Assembly: GCA_964521255.1 (NCBI GenBank)
Contig: CAZFRM010000003.1
Location: forward strand, 1 to 64,000
DNA length: 64,000 nt
Origin: ZC4RG29 sp964521255
Lineage (GTDB): Bacteria; Bacteroidota; Bacteroidia; Cytophagales; Cyclobacteriaceae
Reading direction: 5' to 3'
Shown here: positions 9,653 to 18,002 of the stretch, in pieces
How the letters are laid out: every line of letters starts with the position of its first letter
Position numbering within the stretch: position 1 is the stretch's first letter
Translations under genes and position numbers: made by a program
The notes under the pieces: generated by a model
Database searches by the model: none
What the model was told of the DNA's origin: nothing
What the model saw: the letters and a program-made list of their open reading frames with translations, nothing else

Positions 9653-9997
9653 TCATCCTTCTATAAACTTCGGATTCAGCGCCATCTTCGGAATAGCACC
9701 CCACAGTTCATCACGCGTATTCTTCGTATACTCCATCGCCTTTTTACCATACGCAGTGATCTGAAAATATTTTTTTGGACGGCCTGCTCTTTCTTCCGTT
9801 GCTTCACCTTCGCGCGACTTCAGATAACCCTTCTCTTCCAACCTCCTCAAAGCCGTTTGCAAAGCACCAACACTTACTTTTCGGGAAAGCCTGGTTTCGA
9901 TTTCTTTTTTAATGGAGACTCCATAGGCTTCGTCATATAATACACCTACAGTGAGCATAACGATTTCTTCAAACTCTCCAAGCTGGTATTTTTTCAT
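9653..9997 (-). CDS. PadR-family transcriptional regulator
   Basis: The 114-residue protein has the PadR winged-helix pattern: LGEFEEIVMLTVGVLYDEAYGV at the N-terminus, the recognition region SVGALQTALRRLEEKGYLKS and the wing RAGRPKKYFQITAYGKKA. PadR proteins are small repressors that usually control a neighbouring transporter and respond to a ligand. In Bacteroidota they commonly precede prefix-type FtsX permeases, as here. The permease family downstream on the same strand is the likely target, with autoregulation. The C-terminal dimerisation helix is short (TRDELWGAIPKM). Upstream of 9997 lies an AT-rich region, but no clear palindromic operator could be assigned. Confidence 0.88.
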   Translation of the reverse strand: MKKYQLGEFEEIVMLTVGVLYDEAYGVSIKKEIETRLSRKVSVGALQTALRRLEEKGYLKSREGEATEERAGRPKKYFQITAYGKKAMEYTKNTRDELWGAIPKMALNPKFIEG

Positions 9998-10234
9998 AGG
10001 CAGAATAATAATTTCCTAATTGTAGTAATAATCATGCCACCAGAGGGAAACGGTTTAAACGGCGTGTTACACCTCTTAAAAACTTCAGTTATGTTCTCCT
10101 CCGAACAACCAATGTCCGAAACCGACCGATGCTTGAAATCAAATGTTCGCCCTAACTCCAGGCGAGATCACCGTGATCTGTTATCAGTTAATCTATTTTG
10201 GAATTCTCCCTGTACATTACCATTTTCAAGTCGA

Positions 10235-11614
10235 ATGATCAGCATTGATAACGTAACGATAATAAAATCCGGAAAGAAGCTGTTTGAGAACTTCAGTTGG
10301 AACATTCAACCTGGTGAACATTGGGTGATTAGCGGCGACAATGGAAGCGGAAAAACTATTTTGCTTGAATTAATAGCAGGCATAATCCATGCATCACATG
10401 GAGAAGTAATTCATAGTTTTGTTACAGGTACATCATGGGATGAACGTTTTACTCAACGCAAGCAAAAAATACATTACATACCTGCCCATGCCATTCAAAC
10501 TTTTCTGCAAGGCCATGAGCTCTTTTACCAGCAACGATACTATTCCATTGGCGATGAGCGCATCCCTCGTGTTCGTGATCTCTTTGGCGAGGCAATAGAG
10601 CAACTTCATTCGTTACATTTGCCCGCTTCTTTTTCAATTGAAGAACTGCTGGATCTTGAACTAACCCGGTTGTCAAACGGTCAGTTGAAGAAAGTACTGA
10701 TCCTGAAAAATCTTGCGCTAAGCCTGCCGCAAGTTTTATTGTTTGATTATCCACTCGAAGGATTAGATCATGATAGTCGCGAAGATCTTATTGAATTCCT
10801 GGATCAATTGGCGAGACACTACAATATTCAACTGGTCCTTGTTGATCATGATCATCACCTTCCCTCGGTAATCAACAAACGACTTGTGTTAAATCAATTC
10901 AAAATAAAAAGTATTGAACAAGTTTCATCGGCATCACCACCCAAATTTCCATCAACAGTAAATCCAAAACGAAATGAAAAAGAGACAGTGGTGGAAATGA
11001 AAGATGTTACCATTCGTTACGGCGAAAAAGAAATCATCAGCAACTTCAATTGGATAATTCGCAAAGGTGAGCGATGGGCATTAACCGGAAGAAATGGTTC
11101 AGGCAAAACAACAATTTTCAGTCTCATATTTGCCGATCACCCAATGGCCTACAGTGAGCAGGTTTATTTATTTGGTAAAAGACGAGGCAGTGGAGAATCG
11201 ATCTGGGATATCAAGAATAGAATAAATTATCTTGGTCCTGAGTTACTGACCTACCTCAATCCGAAGAGCTTAATCATTTCCTCACGTGATTACATTCTTC
11301 AGCAGCACAAAAAAATCAAACATCAAACGCTCGATTCAGTTATTAATTTTTTCGAAGCTAAAAATTTTATTCATGCACCCATCCGATCGCTTTCATCCGG
11401 TCAATTGCAATTGATGATGGTGATAAACAGCTTACTCTCCGACAAAGAATTAATCTTGCTGGATGAACCCTTTCAATTTCTTGATCAAACTCAAAAAGCA
11501 AGATTAAACCAATACCTTAGTGAACATCTTCATTCGGAAACTACGCTGGTACTAATCACCCATTATGAACAAGACATTGCCCGCTGGACTGAACAGAGGA
11601 TGATGATTTCATAA
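10235..11614 (+). CDS. Tandem ABC ATPase, ModF/PhrA-like
   Basis: From ATG 10235 the protein has 459 residues and two ABC ATPase domains with no membrane segment. Domain 1 has Walker A GDNGSGKT (about residue 34), signature LSNGQLKK and Walker B LLFDYPLEGLD. Domain 2 has GRNGSGKT, signature LSSGQLQL and Walker B LILLDEPFQFLD. In domain 1 the residue after the Walker B Asp is Tyr instead of the catalytic Glu, so this site is probably slow or regulatory. The layout matches ModF/PhrA-type soluble ATPases of uncertain role, sometimes linked to molybdate uptake, but no mod genes are seen. The frame stays open back to 10034, but that stretch shows no family similarity, so the internal ATG is preferred. 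Confidence 0.8.
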   Translation: MISIDNVTIIKSGKKLFENFSWNIQPGEHWVISGDNGSGKTILLELIAGIIHASHGEVIHSFVTGTSWDERFTQRKQKIHYIPAHAIQTFLQGHELFYQQRYYSIGDERIPRVRDLFGEAIEQLHSLHLPASFSIEELLDLELTRLSNGQLKKVLILKNLALSLPQVLLFDYPLEGLDHDSREDLIEFLDQLARHYNIQLVLVDHDHHLPSVINKRLVLNQFKIKSIEQVSSASPPKFPSTVNPKRNEKETVVEMKDVTIRYGEKEIISNFNWIIRKGERWALTGRNGSGKTTIFSLIFADHPMAYSEQVYLFGKRRGSGESIWDIKNRINYLGPELLTYLNPKSLIISSRDYILQQHKKIKHQTLDSVINFFEAKNFIHAPIRSLSSGQLQLMMVINSLLSDKELILLDEPFQFLDQTQKARLNQYLSEHLHSETTLVLITHYEQDIARWTEQRMMIS

Positions 11615-11711
11615 ACAAATGACACTGTCTTAACAAACCTCTCCGTGACTTTATGCAGTGCAACTGTCCACTTGATCCTTTGCTCCCACGTGCCCCCTCA
11701 CAACCACCGCT

Positions 11712-11729
11712 CCCCGATAGTCATCGGGG
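11712..11729. repeat. Short CCCCGAT/ATCGGGG hairpin
   Basis: CCCCGAT at 11712-11718 pairs with ATCGGGG at 11723-11729. It lies in the 148-base gap between the convergent tandem ATPase and GH5 genes. No other feature was seen in that gap. It could help end transcription or be part of an interspersed repeat. Confidence 0.45.
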
Positions 11730-11762
11730 CAAGCTTGGATGACGCTTCGTAGGAGAGAGCGC

Positions 11763-13715
11763 CTAGTAATCTTTAACCAGCTTCTTAACAAAGAAACGAT
11801 GTGGGGTTCGAACCTGAACAATATACATTCCTGCTGGCGACAAACTTCCATTAACGTTATTACCTTTCCAGGATAAAATATGTTCGCCTGCCGACAACAT
11901 ACCGTTAGTCAGCGTCTCAACCTTCTGACCTGCGACGGAATATATATCAACACTTACATGTTCCTCCTTTGAAAGAAAAAACTGAATGGCCGCTTGTTCC
12001 TTCATGGGATTCGGATAAACCTGGAAACGAATTGGATTCAACTCTTCCCCGACATTAGTAATCGGTGGTTCATAGGGAACTTCTTCACCTGAAACGCGAA
12101 TATCATCAAACCAAAAATCAATGTTCGTCAGGGCCTGATGCTCTGCTACAATTTCAAAACGATCAACGGACGTCCAGTCAAATTTTCCTTCCGGTGGAAA
12201 CCACTCAGCATCCCACGAGCCTTTCTCTTCCATATCCTTTAAGGGTATACTGATTTTATGCCACTCGCCATCCCACAAAGCAAAAGTATTGTTGATGGTT
12301 TTCCCCATTCTCCACGGATGATCGCTGGCGCCGGTTTTCGTATCAATGAAACGAACATCGAACATAACGCCAGGGGTATTGCCTTTTACCCAAAACTCCA
12401 GCACATGATCATGAGTGGCAAGCAATGAAAGATCGAGATCAGGTTTAAAGTCGAACGCTATGGCATTGTATTGTGCAACATCAGTCCAGTAAATATTTTT
12501 TGCTCCTACCTTCGGATCTGCCTCATGATAATAATCCAACATTCCATCACCCGGATAACTTGCATCTACAATACCCTCGCCGATGTAATCATCATAAATA
12601 AGGAAGCCGGTAGTCTTTGGTTGTTTAATGTAAGGTTGCTGAGGGGGAACCTGCATAGCTAAAGCTTCCAGCAAAGGAACATTCAAATCATAATCAAACA
12701 ATTCATTGGAGCCTTTCTCAAATAATCCAAAGCCTCCCTGGTAATCCCAGGTCGTCCAGGGAATTTCTTTTTCTTCAAGATATTTCCGGACCTCTTCATA
12801 CCAAAACACGCGATCACTGTTATTGCTATTTGGAATGTAAACACCAAACTCACCACAGAAAACAGGAACATCCCTTTCGTTTTTGAAATTCGCGGCAATG
12901 TCAATAAGTGATTTTACTTTCGTAATTGTCCCTTCAGAGGGATAGCTATTAATAGCGCTTTCTATCCATGTTCCTTTCAACTCATTTGGCGTAGCCGGCA
13001 TAGAAGATGCGTTATAAGGAAAGGGCACACCACTTAACGGTACCATTGAAGGATCTGTCCAGCTTGCTCCCTGGTGAGTGAATATGAAGGGATCATAAAA
13101 ATGAAACGTGTAAATCAGTTTGTTGTCTGTGTAGACCGGCAGTTCATCAAGATTGTTATAGCTATTCCAACCGGCGCCTCCAACAACAATGTAGTGATCA
13201 GTATCGACAGTGCGAATAGCATCAATTACGGTTTGCTGAATGGAACTCCACTCAGCATCGGAAATACCGTGCGGTTCATTCAGCACTTCATAATAAATGT
13301 ATTCTGACCGGTCTTTATAATGCTCAGCCATTTGTGTCCACACTTTTACCAACACAGGGCCAATAGCGGGATCCGTATTTGCCGCAGGATCAAAAGTATG
13401 ATTATCAAGAATGAGATGAAGCTGTAAATCTTCTGCCCACGTCACTGCTTCATCGAGAAAAGAGAGGAAGAGTGGATCTAAAATATAATCAGGTTCGCCG
13501 TTTGTCATGGCGTGCAAGTTGATGGGTAACCGGATCACATCACAACCCAATGATTTGATTTGCTCAAAATCTTTCTTTGTGTATTTTGAAAATTGAATTT
13601 GCCGGGGTGAAGAAGCCTGGAACCATGTAGTAAGATTGACACCTTTATTAAATGGAACCTGGGCGGATAGTGAGACCGAAATAGCTACGAAGAAACAAAA
13701 GGTCAGATTTCTCAT
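11763..13715 (-). CDS. Secreted GH5 glycoside hydrolase with T9SS sorting domain
   Basis: The 650-residue protein starts with a signal peptide (cleavage near SLSAQ, residue 19). A GH5 TIM barrel follows to about residue 350. The acid/base Glu is in YYEVLNEPHG (E147) and the nucleophile Glu in FCGEFGVY (E289), as in endoglucanases and endomannanases of clan GH-A. A beta-sandwich region at about 370-550 (DFKPDLDLS to NIDFWFDDIRV) looks like a carbohydrate-binding module. The last 85 residues (FQVYPNPMKEQA to VKKLVKDY) are a type A sorting domain for the type IX secretion system. The enzyme is therefore exported to the surface or medium to cut a beta-linked polysaccharide. Whether it acts on cellulose or mannan cannot be settled. 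It appears to be a single-gene unit. Confidence 0.9.
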   Translation of the reverse strand: MRNLTFCFFVAISVSLSAQVPFNKGVNLTTWFQASSPRQIQFSKYTKKDFEQIKSLGCDVIRLPINLHAMTNGEPDYILDPLFLSFLDEAVTWAEDLQLHLILDNHTFDPAANTDPAIGPVLVKVWTQMAEHYKDRSEYIYYEVLNEPHGISDAEWSSIQQTVIDAIRTVDTDHYIVVGGAGWNSYNNLDELPVYTDNKLIYTFHFYDPFIFTHQGASWTDPSMVPLSGVPFPYNASSMPATPNELKGTWIESAINSYPSEGTITKVKSLIDIAANFKNERDVPVFCGEFGVYIPNSNNSDRVFWYEEVRKYLEEKEIPWTTWDYQGGFGLFEKGSNELFDYDLNVPLLEALAMQVPPQQPYIKQPKTTGFLIYDDYIGEGIVDASYPGDGMLDYYHEADPKVGAKNIYWTDVAQYNAIAFDFKPDLDLSLLATHDHVLEFWVKGNTPGVMFDVRFIDTKTGASDHPWRMGKTINNTFALWDGEWHKISIPLKDMEEKGSWDAEWFPPEGKFDWTSVDRFEIVAEHQALTNIDFWFDDIRVSGEEVPYEPPITNVGEELNPIRFQVYPNPMKEQAAIQFFLSKEEHVSVDIYSVAGQKVETLTNGMLSAGEHILSWKGNNVNGSLSPAGMYIVQVRTPHRFFVKKLVKDY

Positions 13716-13818
13716 CTATACTCAAAATATCAGACCTTAAAGATAAGAAATAAGTTTAAGCCTTGCCGATTGATGATACTAGGTCATGTCAACAATAAAG
13801 TTTCATGTCTCCTACGCA

Positions 13819-13888
13819 GCCCCTAACCCCGCTAGCTAGCGGGGCATTCCTGCGCGCTGTTTCCCCGCCAGCTGGCGGGGCTAGGGGC
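13819..13888. repeat. GC-rich foldback repeat
   Basis: GCCCCTAACCCCGCTAGC at the left is mirrored by GGCGGGGCTAGGGGC at the right. Inside are two small palindromes (CCCCGCTAGCTAGCGGGG and CCCCGCCAGCTGGCGGGG). The GC content is far above that of the flanks. The flanks carry TCATGTCA and TGACATGA as an outer inverted pair (about 13789 and 13913). This looks like an interspersed non-autonomous repeat in the promoter region of the GH5 gene. Confidence 0.65.
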
Positions 13889-13927
13889 AAGCGATGGATG
13901 AACCGTCAAATATGACATGATACCTGC

Positions 13928-13973
13928 TAAATATAAAAGCGAATCCCATAAATGAGATCCGCTTTTATATTTA
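13928..13973 (-). terminator. Hairpin terminator after the OM barrel gene
   Basis: TAAATATAAAAGCG and CGCTTTTATATTTA form the arms of a hairpin about 20 bases past the stop of the minus-strand barrel gene at 13996. The T-rich arm makes it a plausible intrinsic terminator on either strand. Confidence 0.55.
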
Positions 13974-13995
13974 GGTTAATATTTGAAATTGAGTA

Positions 13996-14547
13996 TTACT
14001 TGGTGCCAAGGGTCCATCCTAAAGAGACCTGGAGGGTTTTATCCTTAAGTTCATCATTAATTTGATCGCTATCTGCCATGTCGGTCAATCCAATAAGGTA
14101 ACGAGCACCGAGGTGAAATCTCAAAGGGAGATGAAGGAGGGCGCCAACAGCCAAAGTATAAGTGGTGCCCTTGAGGTGATCCTTAACATCTTGACCGTTA
14201 CTCTCAGCGTTTGTAAGGAAATTAAACTGGGGACCAGCTTCAAGACTAAGTAAGTCAATTGGTCTCCACCGCAGCATTATCGGAACAGTTACAAAGTCCA
14301 TATTAAAATCTCCATTAGGAAACTCTGCACCCTGTCCACTCCACAATACTTCAGGTGTTACGCCCCACTTTCCCTCTTCCCCAAATTTAAGATTCGCAAA
14401 GAAGCCAGCGTGAAAGCGGGTTCTTCCGCTGGCATCGTCAGACGATAAATCTGCAAAATTAGCCCCGGCTTTAATTCCAAATCCAATTTGGGCAAATAGA
14501 AAGGCAGGAGCAGATAAGAGCACTAAGGTAAAGATCAGTTTTTTCAT
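13996..14547 (-). CDS. Outer-membrane beta-barrel protein, PorT-like family
   Basis: A 183-residue protein with a signal peptide (MKKLIFTLVLLSAPAFLFAQ) is followed by IGFGIKAGANFADLSS, the usual first strand of the small Bacteroidota outer-membrane beta-barrel family. Alternating amphipathic strands run through FHAGFFANLKF, WGVTPEVLWSG, VPIMLRWRPIDLLSLEAGP and FHLGARYLIGLTDM, and the chain ends in LQVSLGWTLGTK. The size fits an eight-stranded barrel in the outer membrane. The specific role is unknown; relatives are structural or porin-like. It stands alone between a hairpin and an upstream intergenic region of about 280 bases. Confidence 0.8.
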   Translation of the reverse strand: MKKLIFTLVLLSAPAFLFAQIGFGIKAGANFADLSSDDASGRTRFHAGFFANLKFGEEGKWGVTPEVLWSGQGAEFPNGDFNMDFVTVPIMLRWRPIDLLSLEAGPQFNFLTNAESNGQDVKDHLKGTTYTLAVGALLHLPLRFHLGARYLIGLTDMADSDQINDELKDKTLQVSLGWTLGTK

Positions 14548-14776
14548 AAGAGTATTTGTTTTTTAATGAATATAACACATTTCCAAGTCTATGAGAAAAA
14601 GCCATAGGACTTTCATGGATGATGTTATGGTTTCAACAACCAAAACGCCTAATTGTTACGATAAATAATGACCTTTCTGTTAAAAATTCTTAAAAAAGTG
14701 AAGGGAATAATTTACACACCCATTCCACACCGGTTAGGGTTACCGATGGCGATCACCCACTACTTTCTTGTATAAT

Positions 14777-14807
14777 AAAATGGCCTGCCTTTGAGGCAAG
14801 CCATTTT
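14777..14807 (-). terminator. Intrinsic terminator of the vWA-lipoprotein unit
   Basis: AATGGCCTGCC and GGCAAGCCATT are near-perfect arms around a short loop. On the minus strand the hairpin is followed by TTTTATTATA. It lies 23 bases beyond the stop at 14830. The rest of 14548-14829 holds no gene. Confidence 0.75.
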
Positions 14808-14829
14808 CAAAAATTAGCCCAGGGAATGA

Positions 14830-15639
14830 TTACAATTTTGTAAGTGTAGTCTGTTTCGTATGCACAATGTCTTTTACCTGTTCCAACTCTTTCGTGATAG
14901 AACCTCTTTTGATTAATGTATAATTTTCAATACCGATCTTGCTAAACCATTGTTCCCAGACCACCATGATGCGATCCCATTCCATGTCTTTGTCACGGGG
15001 TGCCGCTTCCAGTAAAACAATATTGAGACCGGGAAATTTATTTTTCACTTCAAGCAACTTATTAGACTTCTGCCCCACAATGGGGTATCCATCCGTAAGA
15101 ATAAAGAGGTAATTCTCCGTGTTTTCATCCTTCACATAGTCATTCTTCAAATCTTCGTAGAAATATTTCCAGATGTCGGCGCCATAGTAATCATCAGATG
15201 ATTTACTGAAGACTGCTTTTGTGTATAACGTATCGAGGTTGGCATAAAATTCCTTTTTCCTTTCCTCCTCTTTTGCTCTTTTGACAACATTGTCAACACT
15301 TTCCATGTTGATGTATAACCTGTCTTCAAACACATCGCGTTTCAATCCGGAGCCCCGTTGAGGAGCCATAACAACTTTTATCTCATCGCGTGACTTGATG
15401 TAAAGTTCTTTCTTCACTTTATTCTCAAACATGTTATAAAGTGTTCTGATAATTTCCTTATCTCTTTCAGGCTGATCATCCTGAACAATAAGACGATCGG
15501 AAAGATCGAGTAAAATGATATAGTTATGTTTTACACTTGCTTCCTTGTTTTTCTTCTCCGGTGGTGTTGGTAGTTTACAACCGGCAAGCATAAGAAGAAC
15601 AAGCGCTACGATGTAATGCTGATTTTTTTTCATAGACAA
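14830..15639 (-). CDS. Lipoprotein with vWA-like fold, function unknown
   Basis: The 269-residue protein has a lipoprotein signal (VLLMLAGC, Cys21). Start could be the ATG at 15639 or the one at 15633. After a short linker comes NYIILLDLSDRL (residues 39-50), which looks like the first metal-binding motif of a von Willebrand A domain. It has Asp45 and Ser47, but the second Ser is replaced by Arg49. Further on FILTDGYPI (179-187) matches the later TDG motif of the same fold. The domain would sit in the periplasm or on the cell surface. The upstream gene on the same strand encodes a coiled-coil membrane protein, 91 bases away, and the two likely form one unit with a shared terminator. No family name could be given with confidence. 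Confidence 0.7.
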   Translation of the reverse strand: MSMKKNQHYIVALVLLMLAGCKLPTPPEKKNKEASVKHNYIILLDLSDRLIVQDDQPERDKEIIRTLYNMFENKVKKELYIKSRDEIKVVMAPQRGSGLKRDVFEDRLYINMESVDNVVKRAKEEERKKEFYANLDTLYTKAVFSKSSDDYYGADIWKYFYEDLKNDYVKDENTENYLFILTDGYPIVGQKSNKLLEVKNKFPGLNIVLLEAAPRDKDMEWDRIMVVWEQWFSKIGIENYTLIKRGSITKELEQVKDIVHTKQTTLTKL

Positions 15640-15670
15640 TTATTGAGGTTAAGACTACTTAAATTTTTTT

Positions 15671-15721
15671 CCCGCAGATTTCCGCAGAGACAAATGGAAT
15701 TTTATCTGCGATATCTGCGGG
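15671..15721. repeat. CCCGCAGAT...ATCTGCGGG foldback repeat
   Basis: CCCGCAGAT (15671-15679) and ATCTGCGGG (15713-15721) are exact reverse complements, with a second CCGCAGA/TCTGCG pair inside. The element lies between the vWA lipoprotein and the coiled-coil membrane gene. The same family occurs twice near 21175 and 21391. Confidence 0.7.
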
Positions 15722-15730
15722 AAACAAAAG

Positions 15731-16909
15731 TCAGGCGCGTTTTGCCGATACTCTTACCGTTCCACTCTTAATTTCATTCTTCTCTTCAAACTCTTTCTTC
15801 AACATCAAACACTTTTCTTTAACGTCTTTCATGTTTGAAGGCGCCAGATAGGCAATCCACCCGGATGAGAACTGATCAATGTATCGCTTCAGGTTTCCAT
15901 ACATCACGATGCTGATGTCATCGCGATAATCAGCAATTTGTGATTTCATTGATGCCACATCTGCAAGTTTGGCAGTTAACACTTTTATATCGCCTTGAAG
16001 ATGTTTGATAATCCTGTTAAGATTATTGGTTATCTCACGCTTATCCCATTCGCGAAGAAGGGAATCAAGAAGTATACTCCATATGATGTATACAAGAAAT
16101 CCAAGAAATAGAATGATATAGAACGAAGGATTCGCACTCCAATGCATAGCGGGTAATCCCATCAGTGTTTTGGCCGTTTCTGTGTTGTTGCTGATGATCA
16201 TGGCAAGTAAAAAATCCACGGCAAACGTAACAGCAATCAATGCTGATATAAAAGCGAATTTCATTTTACCTTTCTTCTCCAGCAATATGTGGAATGCCCA
16301 ACCAAAAGCATAGAACACGAACGGAACCACAAAGAGCAGGTAATTGTATTGCAATGCTTCGGCAAGTTCATAGGTGTCCGGCATAATACTTCCGGTTCCT
16401 TCTCCCAGCGCTAAACTTTCAGCAATGCCTTCAAAATCTACATAGAGCGCCTTGAACGTAGCCGATATGTAAAAGAAAAATAAATAAATCGATAACATCA
16501 CAAGGATGAAAAGATTAAGGGAAAATTTCACAACACTGAAGTTCTCTGTCTTCAGCTTCTGCTTGTCTTTCGCACGCGACTCACGAATCTGGAGCAAATC
16601 CTTTCTGTACTTGTCGATACTTTTCAATTTGTCTTTAATATCAGAATCGATCTTTTCATTTCCTTCCTCCTTCTCTTTGATCTGCTTCTCTAAACTTTTT
16701 ATTTGTTTGATGCGCTCTTTCTTTTCTTCATCGGTAAAACCTTTGTACGGTTCTTCAACCAGGTCACCATTGATGATGCGGTTGAGGTAAGAAACATACA
16801 CATCAGGGTCACCTTTTACACTTCCCGATTTTTCATATCCGAAATCATAAAGGTTAACCCGGTCTACATGATGAAAAACACTTTCATTTGATTCCTTGGC
16901 TAGTTGCAT
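15731..16909 (-). CDS. Coiled-coil membrane protein of unknown function
   Basis: The 392-residue protein has a soluble N-terminal part. A long charged coiled coil follows (about residues 60-120, GFTDEEKKERIKQIKSLEKQ and on). Four predicted membrane helices lie near 128-150, 188-210, 218-240 and 263-286. A second cytosolic helical stretch comes after (RIIKHLQGDIKVLTAKLADV). No enzyme motif was found. It is encoded just upstream of a vWA-like lipoprotein on the same strand, which suggests a two-protein envelope complex linking cytosol and periplasm. The start ATG at 16909 is followed by a natural N-terminus. Possible roles include stress sensing or cell-surface assembly, but nothing in the sequence decides. 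Confidence 0.65.
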   Translation of the reverse strand: MQLAKESNESVFHHVDRVNLYDFGYEKSGSVKGDPDVYVSYLNRIINGDLVEEPYKGFTDEEKKERIKQIKSLEKQIKEKEEGNEKIDSDIKDKLKSIDKYRKDLLQIRESRAKDKQKLKTENFSVVKFSLNLFILVMLSIYLFFFYISATFKALYVDFEGIAESLALGEGTGSIMPDTYELAEALQYNYLLFVVPFVFYAFGWAFHILLEKKGKMKFAFISALIAVTFAVDFLLAMIISNNTETAKTLMGLPAMHWSANPSFYIILFLGFLVYIIWSILLDSLLREWDKREITNNLNRIIKHLQGDIKVLTAKLADVASMKSQIADYRDDISIVMYGNLKRYIDQFSSGWIAYLAPSNMKDVKEKCLMLKKEFEEKNEIKSGTVRVSAKRA

Positions 16910-17441
16910 AGTATGTGGTTTAAGATTTATTTACTTGACTACAAATGGAGATTTTCATTCGCAATCCGCAAATGCCCAGTTAATACGGGGTATTTCAGGG
17001 GCCATGCCTAAACTGGCAATGAAATGACTTTAACGGCGGTGAGTCTTATTTACGTGAAGACAGATAGGGGTATTGCGTTGTAGATTTACTTTAGAAATCC
17101 TTTAAATAATAATAAAGAAAGTTTGAACTTTAAATAGTTCTACTTTGACAGATTGGCCACTAAGGCACAAACAGCACGAATAAATTTCTTCTGCATTGAA
17201 TCCTCGTGTCTTTGTGGCAGGATGAAATTATATATCTATAAAATTCAAATAGAATGGATAATATTAAAATTTCCACCGCGCAATTCGAAAACCGAAGCGG
17301 AGATAAAAATTATAATCTTTCTGTTATTGATTTACCGTGACATTGTTGGACAAACTCATCGGTCTGAACAGAAAGTTGTATGGCTTGATGAAGTTTAAAA
17401 TTTCCGCGCGACCGGCAATTTCGCATTGTTTAACTTATAGG
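16910..17441. other. Intergenic region with a foldback repeat
   Basis: These 532 bases lie between divergent genes, and no convincing coding frame was seen. An open frame runs from 17337 into the acetyltransferase, but its first 35 codons show no family resemblance. A GCCACTAAGGCAC...GTGTCTTTGTGGC foldback at 17155-17218 is related to the repeats next to the GxxExxY gene near 23.4-24.4 kb. The region must hold both promoters, which could not be pinned down. Confidence 0.5.
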
Positions 17442-17975
17442 ATGGATAATAAATTGAACAGCATCAAACTTCGCCCAGCCAACATCAACGACCTCTCCCT
17501 TTTAAAACACTGGGATAAACAACCTCATATCCTTGCCTCCGATCTCAATGATGATTGGCACTGGGATAAAGAGCTTAACCGTAGGCCTGAATGGCGCGAA
17601 CAACTCATTGCCGAGTTGGGTGGCAGGCCCATTGGCTTTATTCAAATTATTGATCCGGTGCGGGAAGAAAGTAAATATTGGGGTGATGTACCAACGGGTC
17701 TTCGCGCTATTGACATCTGGATAGGTGATGCAAATGATTTAGGTAAAGGATATGGAACCAAAATGATGCACCAGGCCATCAACCGATGCTTTGAAGACTC
17801 CTCCGTAAAAGCAATTATCATTGACCCGCTCGCTTCAAACACACGCGCTCATAAATTTTATGAAAGATTAGGCTTTACGTTCTCACATCAACAACGCTTT
17901 GGTGAGGATGAATGTTTTGTGTATCAACTAGACCGGGAGCACTGGGAAAAAGTCACGGGTAACCGATCCTTGTGA
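17442..17975 (+). CDS. GNAT acetyltransferase, AAC(6')-like
   Basis: From ATG 17442 the protein has 177 residues. It follows the GNAT pattern with RPANINDLSLLKHWDKQPHI at the N-terminus and the acetyl-CoA loop DLGKGYGTKMM. IIIDPLASNTRAHKFYERLG is the typical C-terminal helix region. The order LRAIDIWIGDA, LGKGYGTK, DP-S-N-RA, FYERLGF closely follows aminoglycoside 6'-N-acetyltransferases of the AAC(6')-Ib group, although many chromosomal relatives have unknown substrates. The first 35 codons of the longer open frame are excluded because similarity begins at MDNKLNSIKL. The gene stands alone on the plus strand, convergent with the GH109-type gene. Confidence 0.8.
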   Translation: MDNKLNSIKLRPANINDLSLLKHWDKQPHILASDLNDDWHWDKELNRRPEWREQLIAELGGRPIGFIQIIDPVREESKYWGDVPTGLRAIDIWIGDANDLGKGYGTKMMHQAINRCFEDSSVKAIIIDPLASNTRAHKFYERLGFTFSHQQRFGEDECFVYQLDREHWEKVTGNRSL

Positions 17976-18002
17976 ACCGCAAGCCGTCAACGGTGAACCA
18001 TC

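Noticed and set aside
10034..10234. N-terminal extension of the tandem ABC ATPase
   Set aside because: The frame is open, but the 67 codons show no ABC features. The ABC domain begins at the internal ATG at 10235.
15671..15721. Terminator between the coiled-coil and vWA genes
   Set aside because: The hairpin belongs to an interspersed repeat family also found at 21.2 and 21.4 kb. A T-tract exists only on one side (15664-15670 as T on the plus strand), the wrong strand for this operon.
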